Shown one piece after another: positions 1-10,555 of a stretch of DNA of 64,000 bases (within the stretch, counting starts at the first letter, position 1; each line of letters starts with the position of its first letter). The position numbers were made by a program, and so were the translations under genes. Under the pieces are notes generated by a model. It did not search any database, had not been told where the DNA came from, and saw only the letters and a list, made by a program, of their open reading frames with translations. The DNA comes from Galaxea fascicularis (taxonomy: Eukaryota > Cnidaria > Anthozoa > Scleractinia > Euphylliidae). Location of the stretch: positions 24,383,454 to 24,447,453 of the forward strand of contig OX419342.1 in the NCBI GenBank assembly GCA_948470475.1. The letters are read 5' to 3'.

Positions 1-219
1 AAGGCTAAGGCTAGAATGCTTCAGCTTTTGAATCTCTTTACGGTGGCCGATTTACATCATGAACTACTGTGGTAGTAGCACTTCGCGAGGCAGTTGGTGA
101 ACAATTTACATTACATCTCTACTGATAAAACCAAATTTTTGTGTAAACCCATAGCAACTGCAAACCAGAAGATCAACATTGAAACTCTGGATTTCTTGCC
201 ACTACACATTTCTCATTAA

Positions 220-885
220 CGTAGCGCCCGGGGAGTAGTTGTTAAAATATCAAGCAAATTTAAAATCTTGTGGGACCCCTCTGTTTTACAAAGCGCTGCC
301 ATTATGAGAAGAAATTTGAAGCTGATTGCTTAGAAACGGATACAACGCCTCTCCATGTAGAGAATTAAACCAGAATGATAACACCAACAATGACATTAAG
401 TGCTTTACGAAAAAACAACCGTGCGATTCTCAATCCCGTCTGAGTTCAGAGTTCCTTCGACGACCGAATCAGTCAAAGCAGATAACGCGATAACGCAACG
501 ATAACGTGTGTTTTCACTAGAGTTCACGTGATCAGTCTGTGATTTCTTCTCACGGGGTTTGGGTCCGAGGGGTTTCCGTACACTCCACCCCATGTGATGC
601 TGATTAAAGGAAGACCCTCTAAGTAAACTTAAGTTGCAGTGGCCCCACCGCCGCGGCATTTATGGGAAGAGAAAGAAAAGCTCAGGCCAATAAAAAAGAA
701 CAAACTAAGCACCTCTGGCAGACGCGTGGCTGGAGCGTCGTACCTTGACGACAATGAACCGCAAGATTTGGGGCCAGGGATCGCGCTTGACCCCTCGTTT
801 GAATTTGAATACCCATGTCATCCCATGACAGGCAGTGAGGAAGAGATTTGTCGGCCCCTAAACCATATATAACAATCCCTAACAA
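220..885. repeat. Diverged copy of array module A
   Basis: Stretches here align with the A module of the downstream units. The block at 225-345 (CCCGGG, ATATCAAGCAA, TACAAAGCG, GAAACGGATA) matches 6967-7090, and the block at 780-880 (CCCCTCG, TTTGAAT, TGTCATCCCATGACA, CGGCCCCTAAACCATAT) matches 7600-7690. Similarity is patchy, with clear substitutions and indels, unlike the near-identity between units U1 to U6. No coding potential was recognised. Positions 1-219 show nothing identifiable. Confidence 0.7.
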
Positions 886-905
886 GTCACCTGTCTAAAC
901 TTACC

Positions 906-1365
906 TATGGATCACAAAAATATATATATGATAGTGTAACCATTGTGTCATTCATGTGATACGCAACAAGGGAAAGTCTCTTGTTCGCATTAACAGAGGA
1001 AGACTGAAAAGGTATAGCAAAACAATCTGCACAAGACAAACTGCGCGCAGGTCTGAAAGGAAGTAGTGAAGTCATTGAGCGTGCAATATCTGGAAACCGA
1101 TGCATAATGCCTCATGATCGCCTTCAGAGATCTGAAACTACAGATCAAAAATGCCTTCTCCTAGAACATACAAAGTAACCATATCCAGTCGAAAGATTCA
1201 AAACAAGTCGGCTATAAACTGTTGAAAGAAAATCATATTAAGTCGGTTCTGTTTCCTGCGCCGAAACTAAGACTTCGATGGTCAGACACGGAACTACGTT
1301 CCTGTCGCTTTATATTAACTAAGTACCATTATTTCAAACGAAGAACCTTTCGTTTTTGGTTTATA
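906..1365. repeat. Diverged copy of array module B
   Basis: Starts with TATGGATCACAAAAATAT and aligns through the stretch before the minisatellite with 9992-10555. Shared landmarks are GTGTAACCATTGTGTCAT, GGGAAAGTCTCTTGTTC, AACCGATGCATAATGCC and TCATATTAAGTCGGTTCTG. It lies only about 20 bp after module A. In the later units about 2.3 kb containing SAV1 sequence separates A from the next B. This copy is therefore the best local picture of the module arrangement without the SAV1 fragment. Short open frames here are not regarded as genes. Confidence 0.75.
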
Positions 1366-3532
1366 ACCGGTTTTCACCTCACAAAAACCCGTTTTGCCCT
1401 GTCCCAAACCGGTTTTAACCTGACCCAACCAAGATTTGCCCTAACCCAAACTGGTTTTGACCTGACCCAAACATGTTTTCCCCTGACCTAACCCGGTTTC
1501 GTTCTGACCCCAACCGGTTTTCACCTGACCCAAACCAGTTTAGCCCTGACCTAAACCGGTTTAGACCTTACCCAAACAAGTTTTGCCTTTACCAAACCGG
1601 TTTACCTCTGGCCCAAACCGGTTTAGGTGAGGACAAAACCGGTTTTGCTCTCACCTAAACCAGTTTTGTCCTGACCCATACCGGTTTTGCTGTCGCCCAA
1701 ACCGGTTTTGCCCTAACCCAAACCAGTTTTGGCCTGACCTAATCCGGTTTTCCTCTGACTCAAACCAGTTTAGCCCTGACCTAAACCGGTTTTGACCTTA
1801 CCAAAACCAGTTATGCCTTTACCCAAACCAGTTTATCTCTGGCAATAACTGGTTTCAGTGAAGACAAAACCAGTTTTTGTCCTAACCCAAACCGGTTTTG
1901 CCCTAATTTAAACCGGTTTTGACCTGAACCAAACCTGTTATCCCCTGACCCAAACCAGTTTAGCCCTGACCTAAACCGGTTTTGACCTTACCCAAACAAG
2001 TTTTTCCTTTACCCAAACCGGTTTATCTTTGGCTCAAACCGGTTTGGGTAAAGACAAAACCGGTTTTGCTCTGACCTAAACCGGTTTTGTCCTGACCCAA
2101 ACCGGTTTTGACCTGCCCCAAACCTGTTTTCCCCTAACCTAATCCGGTTTTGTTCTAACCCAAACTAGTTTATTCCTGACCTGAACCGGTTTTGACCTTA
2201 CCCAAACCAGTTTTGCCTTTACCCAAACCGGTTTATCTCTGGCCCAAAGTGGTTTGGGTGAGGACAAAACCAGTTTTGCTCTCACCTAAACCGGTTTTGT
2301 CCTGACCCAAACCTGTTTTTCCTCTAACTCAAAGCGGTTTCATCCTGACCTCAACCGGTTTTCTCCTCACCCAAACCACTTTGGGCCCTGACCAAAACCG
2401 GTTTTTCCGCTAACCCAAACCGATTTAATCCTGACCTAAACCGGTTTTGTCCAGACCCAAACTGGTTTTGCCCTAATCTAAACCGGTTGTGCCTTGACTA
2501 AAACCGGTTTTAACCTAATCCAAACCGGTTTTGCCCTTACCCAAACCGGTTTCATCCAGGCCTCAACCGGTTTTGTCCTGACCCAAGCTGGTTTTGCCCT
2601 GGCCTAAACCGGTTTTCTCTTGACCCAAACCGGTTTACCTCTCACCAAACCCAAGCCCAAACCGGTTTTGACCTGGCTAAAACTGGTTTTCACCTGACCC
2701 AAACTGGTTTTCTCCTCACCCAAACCGGTTGTCCCTTGACAAAAACTGGTTTTTCCTCTAACCCAAACCGGTTTCATCCTGACCTAAACCTGTTTTTTTC
2801 CTGACCCAAACCGGTTTTGCCCCGACCTAAACCGGTTTTGTCCTCACCCAAACCAGTTTCATCGTGGTCTCAACTGGTTTAGTCCTGACCCAAACCGGTT
2901 TACCTCTGACCAAACCCAAACCCAAACCGGTTTTGCCTTGACTAAAACTGGTTTTCACCTGACCCAAACTGGGTTTCTCCTCACCCAAACCGGTTGTGCC
3001 TGACGAAAACTGGTTTTTCCTCTAACCCAAACCAGTTTCATCCTGACCTAAACCGGTTTTGTTCTGACCCAAACCGGTTTTTTTCCTGACCCAAACTGGT
3101 TTTGTCCCGACCTAAACCGGTTTTGCCTTGACTAAAACCGGTTTTGTCCTCACCCAAACTGGTTTCATCCTTGTCTCAACCGGTTTAGTCCTGACCCAAA
3201 CCGGTTTACCTCTGACCAAACCCAAACCCAAACCGGCTTTTGCTTGACTAAAACCGGTTTTCACTTGACCCAAACTGGTTTTCTCCTCACCCAAACCGGT
3301 TGTGCCGTGACCAAAACTGGTTTTTCCGCTAACCCAAACCGGTTTCATCCTGACCTAAACCGGTTTAGTCCTGACCCAAACCGGTTTACCTCTTACCAAA
3401 AAACTGTTTTTGCCCCGACCTAAACCGGTTTTGCCTTGACTAAAACCAGTTTTCACCTGACCCAAACTGGTTTCATCCTGGCCTCAACTGGTTTAGTCCT
3501 GACCCAAACCGGTTTTGCCCTTGCCTAAACCG
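1366..3532. repeat. 21-bp AAACCGGTTT minisatellite, block 1 of U0
   Basis: Roughly one hundred imperfect 21-bp repeats. The consensus is CCTGACCCAAACCGGTTTTG plus one variable base, with the 12-bp palindrome AAAACCGGTTTT at its centre. The commonest variants change the central CCGG to CCAG or CTGG. Because 21 is a multiple of three, open frames with heptad-like peptides (TQTGFxL, or GLGQDKT on the other strand) run through it in several frames. These follow from the period and are not evidence of a protein. This block is more heterogeneous than those of U1-U6. Confidence 0.95.
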
Positions 3533-4918
3533 GTTTTGCCTTAGCCTGCGAATACAGCCGCCTCTCATCGCTCCCGGCCCCCGAGGGGCGTTTCGCGAGG
3601 GAGATGTCTGCGATTTACTGCCAGAAATTCCATACTGATGACGTAAATCTGTCCTGAATCTGGTTTGGAGCGCTGATTGGTTCGCCCCATGATTTGCGTA
3701 ATTAAGAATTATAAATATGCAAAATGTTTAGGTAAAATGGAGTTGGAAGGCCTACACGATTCCTTTTCGCGTGTTTGCCGCTTCTATCTTGGTTCTATTG
3801 ACCGATTTAGCTTCTTTCTTGTTTTAAGTGGGGCAACACGGTGGTTTAGAGGATAACATGATGGTGATACTGATTGAAACGGCCATGTGCTTAAGTATCG
3901 CATGCGATGTATTTTGACACCAAAGGTCATTTCTGGGTTTAAATTCTGCATTTATCGCCTGTTTGTTTTGACCCTTGTTGTTTCTGTTTAGCGACTGTGG
4001 TCCTTTACATGCCATCTGAAGCATTTTGTCTAGCTTTGGTTTGGCTCGTTTCAGTGCGTTCGGTGACAATACAGCCTCTCTCTTGTTATCAAGGATAGGA
4101 ATTTAAGCCGCGTAACATGATAATCTTTATCTTGCAGTATTTGTACATTACCGGACCTGGTTTAGTTGGTTTTGTAGTAAGACGTTGTGTTTCTTTTGCG
4201 GCTATTCGTCTCTTTATCCTTTCTTTAGTATTGTAACTTCTTAGAGAGCTATGCAACACGTGAAATTGGGCGCTAAAATCTGCTCTAATTACAGCTTTGT
4301 CATCGTTTCGCTGCGCTCTGTAACTGCGGACATAGTATTTTCCTCATTTTGCTTTTGCCAGTGGTTTTGGCTGTCAGTTTGGGTACGCCATTAAATGATA
4401 GGCAAGACCATGGTTTCGATCCTCCCTTGTGGATCTCATCAGTTGCCGGGAATGGCTTGAGAAATAGAGTTGCTCTTGAGGCAACGTCATCGTCTTTGTT
4501 TGAGAATGGCCCGGGGAGAACGGCAAAGCATTCTGTTTGGCGTTAGAGTTTGCTTCTTTTTTTATACGCACTGGGCGGATCGAAAGTACTGGGCTTTTAT
4601 TGGCTATCTAGGTTGCCAATTGTGAAATGCGGTTTTCGATCCCTTCCTGTCTGAAGCTAGCACATGTTTTTGCTTTTGCGACACTGAATGTAAGTTTCAT
4701 GCATATTCAAAAGATTCACATGATCCGCCATTTTGAACTCATGTAGTAATGTATGTAACGTTGCTTGTTCATCATTATAATTATACGAAATTAACAACAT
4801 GTAAGTACGTCATCAGTATGGAATTTCTGGCTGTAAATCGCAGACGTCTCTCTCGCGAAACGCCCCTCGGGGGCCGGGAGCGTTGAGAGGTGGCTGTATT
4901 CGCAGGCTAGTTTTGCCT
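3533..4918. mobile_element. TIR DNA transposon (MULE-like), nonautonomous, in minisatellite
   Basis: An inverted repeat of about 98 bp bounds the element. The left end starts at 3542 with TAGCCTGCGAATACAGCC and the right end finishes at 4909 with its complement; only a few mismatches separate the arms. The 9-bp sequence GTTTTGCCT lies directly outside both ends (3533-3541 and 4910-4918) as a probable target-site duplication. The minisatellite itself contains this string often, so chance is possible. Long TIRs plus a 9-bp duplication fit Mutator-like elements, but no transposase is present in the ~1.2-kb interior. The insertion splits the 21-bp array. Confidence 0.8.
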
Positions 4919-5282
4919 TGACTAAAACCGGTTTTCCTCTGACCAAACAAAACCCAAACCGGTTGTGTTCTGACCCAAACCGGTTTTTCCTTGACTAAAA
5001 CCGGTGTTCACCTGTCCCAAACTGGTTTGTTCCCCACCCAAACCGGTTTTGCCCTGACCAAAACCAGTTTTGACCTGAGCCAAACCGGTTTTGTCCTTAC
5101 CCAAACCGGTTTTATCCTGACCTAAACCGGTGTTATTCTGATTCAAACTGGTTTTGCCCTGACCAAAAATAGTTTTGACCTAACCAAAACCAGTTTTGCT
5201 CTGACCGAAACCGGCTTTCCTTTCACCTAAATCGGTTTTGCCCTGACTCAAACCGGGTTTCCAATGACCAAAACCAGTTTTG
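4919..5282. repeat. 21-bp minisatellite, block 2 of U0
   Basis: Continuation of the AAACCGGTTT array between the two inserted TIR elements, with many CCAG/CTGG variants. It was separated from its neighbours by the two insertions. Confidence 0.93.
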
Positions 5283-6431
5283 ACGTGACCCAGACGACGA
5301 TCGAATAGTATCCCATGATGCAATTTGCTACGTACATGACGCGACATCGAAGTTATCATGGATTTCAGCGTGAAATAACGTGGTTTTCTCCGCGGTCTAT
5401 TTCTTATTTGTATTGTAGTAAAAGGTATGAAAAGTGCATTACTTAATTCTTTGGCTCAATTATAATGATTTGTAAGTGTTCAAGAGGGCAGTCTTATTAT
5501 AATATTCTCGTCCTTGATTGTATTATGTGACTATTCGCATCACAAAGCATTCATTGACCCGTAACAAGGTCATGAATATTCGCTTTTTTTTTGCATAGTA
5601 TGTTGATGTCTTCCATTTTGGAGCATCACGCCAGAGAATATAGACATAATAGTGAGTTTTGGCCAAAAAGTACCGAAAAGTACCCACATTTTTATGACCT
5701 TTTGAACGATCGAAGTTGACTGAAATTTCGTAACACAGTGTTGCGTGTGTGGATGTCTGTCTCAGTTCGTTTGGCGCTTTATTCCCACGCTGGGTCATCT
5801 TTTAGAGTCAAAATGATTATTTTCGAAGGTGTTTTGGTTATTATTCTTTCCGAAACTGCAAAATGCTCAGCAGTGATAACTAGCCTTAATAACGGAGTGT
5901 TTAAGTTCGTAAATTTCAATAGCTCAATGGAACCATCATCTTCAAAGAGATGTCATGTAGCAAGCGGCATAACACCGAACAAACCTGCTAAGAAGCGGAC
6001 AAGAGATGTCAACAGAAAAATCAGAAAACCCCTTAGCTTCTATTCGGAAAATGTACCTCTTGAAAATGAAAGTGATGGCTTGGTCAGTCCAGAGATCAAG
6101 ATGCGGTCTCGAGCGAATTCGCAACAACCGCAGGGATGAGAGCACTTCTTCGTTTGCCCATGCTTTCCACATAGCTTATATGTTCTTCACGACAGATCAA
6201 CGAAACGCAAGTAAAACCCTTTACTGTAACGGCAAAATTCTCCTTGGAAACGCAGTGAAAATAAACTAAATTGGTACTCTTGAAAGCAGAAGCCACGGAA
6301 TTCAGACAAGTCCGAAAGCATGGTTTCTTCGCTAGAGCGTGGAGTAAATGATGACGTCACGCACGCAGTGATAATATAAGCCTAAACGAGGTGCATCATG
6401 GGATACTATTCGATCGTCGTCTGGACGTGAC
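5283..6431. mobile_element. Second TIR DNA transposon, unclassified, in minisatellite
   Basis: A 33-bp perfect inverted repeat (left 5290-5322 beginning CCAGACGACGATCG; right 6392-6424) bounds about 1.13 kb. The 7-bp string ACGTGAC sits directly outside each end (5283-5289, 6425-6431) and is a likely target-site duplication. The interior has a short open frame near 5738-6139 on the plus strand whose 3' part is rich in lysine, arginine and serine. It matches no transposase I can recognise. The superfamily cannot be assigned from the TIR alone. Confidence 0.78.
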
Positions 6432-6733
6432 CCAAATGGGTTAAGCCCTGACCCAGACAGGTTTTGTCCTCACCCAAACTGGTTTTCCTCTGACCCAAAC
6501 AAGTTTTCCTTTCTCCCAAACCGGTTTTGCCCTGACTCAAACCGGGTTTTCAGTGACCAAAACTGGTTTTCCCTTCACCCAAACCGGTTTTGTTCTGACC
6601 TTAACCGGTTTCACCTTTACCCAAACCGTTTTTTTTCTGAGCCAAAGCTGTCTTGTCCTCACTGAAACCGGTTGGTGTGACCAAAACCGGTTTTGCCCCA
6701 ACCCAACTGGTTTGTTCCTGACCCAAATCTGTT
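6432..6733. repeat. 21-bp minisatellite, block 3 of U0
   Basis: Right-hand end of the U0 array. It is the closest of the three U0 blocks to the array ends of U1-U6. It retains one extra 21-bp monomer (around 6592-6612) that is also present in U4 and U5 but missing from U1, U2, U3 and U6. Confidence 0.93.
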
Positions 6734-6878
6734 TGGTTTTAGCCACCATACTTTTTTGAGTAATCACTATATCAACGAAATCTGCGCTGTTTTTACCACC
6801 ATACCTTTTTAGCAACCCCCAAATCAACGCAATCTGTTTCGTTGTTACCACCATACCTTTCAACGAAATTTGTTTGGT
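6734..6878. repeat. Three ~50-bp imperfect tandem repeats at start of module A
   Basis: Three consecutive segments share the core ACCACCATACCTTTTT or AGCCACCATACTTTTTT, followed by ATCAACG and AATCTG. The same trio occurs in every later unit, immediately after the minisatellite (for example 12428-12565 and 38227-38365). Confidence 0.7.
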
Positions 6879-6959
6879 TTATTTACGGGAACAAATGTGA
6901 ATTTGAGTGTTATAAACTCTTGTACCGTTTAAATTCTTATTTGTTGCCCCAAGTCATTT

Positions 6960-7690
6960 CGTTTAGGAGTAGCGGCCCGGGAATGGTTGGTGTTGTGAAT
7001 ATCAAGCAAGTTAAACTTCTCGTAGTTACTCTTTTATACAAAGCGTTGATATTACAAGAAAACCTGTTCTGATCGTTTGAAAACGGATATAAAGCTCCAA
7101 ACAAAAACAGATGCGTCACCGGATCGTCGTACCTTGACAATAACCCGAGGATCGCTTATGCCAGCCGAGCCCGGCCCCGCAACTGTCCGTTTCGTAAACG
7201 GTCGTTGCCATTTTTAAGACACTTAGAAAATTGTTCAACTGGTAAAGAAAGTCTTCCTTATCAAAAGGTAAAAATTTCCAATCCAGAATTGAACCTGGGC
7301 CCTTCACTTGTTATGATCTTTCCCTCACCACTACGCTACCCCGCTGATCGGCCACAGACCCCCCAAACATTTAAGTATATTCTATAGTTAACTGGCTTTC
7401 ACAACTGATACATCTATAACAGATCAACCTAGCCCTATCCCGAAGTATTAACGCAATTTAACTAGGGCCTAAACGTCACCCTTTCTAAGATGATTCGAAA
7501 AGTTTCAAATTGCCTTATTACACCATACTAAAGGCTTGGTTCACCAGCCAATGACGACACCATTAATAATGGCAACGACCCTTACGAAAAGGAAATAGGC
7601 CCCAGCCCCTCGCTTGGATTTGAATATCTATGTCATCCCATGACAATCACAGAGGGATAGAGTTATCGGCCCCTAAACCATATGTGAAAA
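6960..7690. repeat. Array module A (first high-identity copy)
   Basis: Begins near the CCCGGG sequence at 6977 and ends near CCATATGTGAAAATCCC. It recurs almost unchanged at +5687, +11374, +16169, +21875, +26691 and +31486 bp. A diverged relative lies at 220-885. The only internal feature recognised is the tRNA-like segment annotated separately. Confidence 0.85.
7279..7345 (-). repeat. tRNA-like (Pol III box A/box B) segment in module A
   Basis: Read on the minus strand, a box A-like GTAGCGTAGTGGTGAGG is followed by a possible anticodon loop with CAT in context ATCATAAC and a box B-like GGTTCAATTCTGG. Acceptor and anticodon stems do not pair well, so this is a tRNA-derived element rather than a working tRNA gene. 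The elongator-Met resemblance is only suggestive. Equivalent copies lie at about 12966-13032, 18653-18719, 23448-23514, 29154-29220, 33970-34036 and 38765-38831. Confidence 0.5.
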
Positions 7691-9359
7691 TCCCTTTCCA
7701 AATATATATAACATATGATTATTTTCCTGCTCTGGTAAAGACATTCGCCTTAAAAGCATTCGGAAACTCAGGACAAAAATCGTAACGTGCGAATACAGTA
7801 AAAAAAACCCGCATAAAAGAACCGGTTTTTCACTTTCAGGCCGATGCTGTTCTTATGTATTGGGTACGTAGTGAAAAATCAGCCTCAAGCTGTTCATAAC
7901 ATTCTGTCTGAAAATTATACACTATATTGCACAATTGATATTGCTTTATTAATTGACTCCATCCTCTCAAATCAAGGGACTGGTCATTACTTATAAGCGA
8001 GTTGCTGTCACAGATAACTGAGAGGTAGTAGCTTTGAAATAGGTGCTTGAACCAAAAAACCAACCCAGCAACATAAAAATACAGCATCCTCATAAAAATT
8101 ACCCCAACATATATGCTGATACCCAGTATTTCCTTATATATAAGAACCAGTTGAATTTATCAGGCTGGATTAGTCCTTGTGTCTATGGTGTTGTTTTTAC
8201 TAAATTTCAGCCCGGAGGTTATTAAGCCATTTGTTCTTTTATGCTAGTCTCTCGAACTTCATCAGTGGTGTGAATAATCAGTTTCGTTCTCACGTAGTCC
8301 AAAGAGAGACCCACACAACATAAAGGTTTTAACCACTGAAGAGCACACGATTTCAGGAGGCCTTTTCCATGCATTAAACAAACGACATCACATGATCTCA
8401 GCTGATTATTTACATCGCTGATGAAATTCGATAGCTTCAAACGAAATATTCTTGTGTAAAGAGTTTTGCTGTCTTTAAGACCAATGTATATATGATGGTG
8501 TGGCTATTGTGTCATCTATGTGGTGTGCACTTGCACATTTACTAAGTGGCATGCGTATTACCATTTTGTTCTATTCTAAACAGAATAACTGATAAAATGA
8601 ATTAATACATTCTCATGCATACTAAGCAAGGATTCTGTTCAATTTTGTTAGGTCATGGGACTGGATCAGAAGACTGGAGTTCTTAAAGTATTACAGTTTT
8701 TAACATCAACAGACTTTCCTTGCTTCATCGCATGTAAATTCTTCATTAGATTTTCCTTTAGCGAAAACCAGAATTCACAAAAAAAAAACGCTACAAAGAC
8801 GCCTGTATAATAGAGCTTTATAAACTGCACACTATTCTTTAATATAAGATTTGAAGTTTTTACCATGTCCTTTGATAGTCACTAGAAACATATCAGCAAG
8901 TTCATGCACATGCAAGCAAAACTAAACAAAGTCAGCTGATTATTTCAGTAAAAGGCTTTAAAATAATGCCCAAAAAGAATTACTAATAATTTGATTTGCC
9001 CTTGAAAAACTCTCTTTTAAATTTAGCTAGGGCTAAATACCAAATATATATGTTTTTTTTTTGGGGGGGGGGGGGAAAGCGGTACACAGGGGAATTTATT
9101 TTATAAAGATGCATCCATGTTTTTACACTTTCACTCCCACGATCTCCATATTAATTCTCCTAACTGTCTGCCATACACTTCCTATGATGTTAGTTCTGAG
9201 AATTTGGTGCTGATTTTTCTTTATTCTCATCACCTGTCTTTTTTACTATATTATGTAATGATATTGCAAGGGAAAATACTTATTGGTGACTTCTGGGAGT
9301 GAAAGGGTTAATGTGGCATTAAGGATTTCTTGGTTCATTGTCTTCATTAGAAAAATGCA
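7691..9359. other. SAV1 3'-flank segment of the unit, no gene seen
   Basis: No convincing gene is seen between module A and the SAV1 exon copies. Features seen are a ~47-bp fragment at 8485-8530 similar to the start of module B, the left breakpoint (about 8547) of the deletion found in U2, U4 and U5, and a poly-T/poly-G tract at 9053-9075 whose length differs between units. TTTATT strings at about 9095 and 9220 are minus-strand AATAAA signals of the SAV1 3' end. Confidence 0.6.
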
Positions 9360-9851
9360 TTAGTGGGGAAGTTCGTATTTAGCGAGTTCTTTATCTAGCT
9401 CATCCAGATCGGCAAGAGCTTGGCTGCTTAAAATCTGTTCTTCTTCTTCCTGTATTGTTTGCTTTCGTTCAAGTTCTCTCTGTAAGGCCTGTCTGTACTC
9501 TTCGTGTCGCATAACAACTTGCTCGGCTTCTTTTTTGTACAATCGCTTTAACATCGTCTGCCAACAGTCCAGCTCAGTGTATCGAAATAAATCCCACTGA
9601 AAATGAAAGAGAATTAAGTATTGTGTTTTAACATTACCATTCCTGACACTTTTATAATGCAGTTCTTGTTTACATAATCAGAAACGTGAATCTGAACCCA
9701 CTAAGGGAACAATATTCCAAGAAAGGATACTTTTTAATGGTTTCACAAATTACCATGTTAATCAGTAGAGTTGCATAAGATGGTCTTACCTTCAGAAAAC
9801 AGTCATATTCTGGAGAAGCTTTGGCATAAACTTGAAGCCATTCTGGAATTT
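9360..9851 (-). pseudogene. SAV1: SAV1 exon 7-8 duplicate in U0 (intact but orphaned)
   Basis: Copy of the last two coding exons of Salvador. The exon 7 equivalent is 9790-9851 and the exon 8 equivalent is 9360-9596, ending in the normal stop after KYELPH. Splice acceptor and donor positions match the live gene. No WW-domain exons lie upstream on this strand before the array, so it lacks a 5' part. It could serve only as a distal alternative terminal exon or be inert. It carries no disabling mutation. Confidence 0.85.
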
Positions 9852-10555
9852 CTGGTTAAAAAACGAAACAGACCAGAAAGAATGTTTGAAAAGTACTATA
9901 ATCTTAATTGGATTTCTGTAGGACTGTGATGTTACACTATAAATTCCAAGACAAATTTTACAGAATGTTCGATGTGACACTTGACTTCCCCTATGAATCA
10001 CAAAAATATGTATATGATAGTGTAACCATTGTGTCATCCATGTGATGCGCAATAAGGGAAAGTCTCTTGTTCACATTAACAGAGGAAGACTGAAATCGTA
10101 TAGCTAAACAATCTGCACAAAACAAACTGTCCGCAGGTCTGATAGGAAGTAGTGAAGTCATAGAGTGTGCAATATCTCGAAACCGATGCATAATGCCTCA
10201 TGATCGCCTTCAGAGATCTGAAATTACAGATCAAAATTGCCTTCTCCTAGACCATACAAAGTAACCATATCCAGTTGAAACATTCAAAACAAGTTCAGTA
10301 TAAACTGTTGGAAGAAAATCATATTAAGTCGGTTCTGTTTCCCGCGCCGAAATGGTCAGACACGGTACTGCGTTCAAGCTTAATTAAGTCAAAATTATGG
10401 CGTGGAGAAATTGGCACAAGAACTATCACAGAATCGTAAAAAACTTTTCCTTCACAATCTCAACGTTAATATGTTAAAAGAGAATAGGTTCCTGTGGCTT
10501 TATATTAACTACGTACCATTATTTTAAACAAAGAACCTTTCGTTTTCATTATATT

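Noticed and set aside
1366..3532. Possible CRISPR array because of regularly spaced palindromic repeats
   Set aside because: The repeats are contiguous 21-bp monomers with no unique spacers, no cas genes, and the DNA is metazoan.
5738..6139. 133-residue open frame inside the second TIR element as a gene
   Set aside because: Composition is unremarkable, no known domain or catalytic residues are visible, and it lies wholly in a short transposon without splice partners.
9117..9302. Small plus-strand open frames recurring in every unit (also at 7205-7387, 8043-8225)
   Set aside because: They recur only because the unit is copied. They have no family resemblance, and several oppose the SAV1 exons or 3' UTR.
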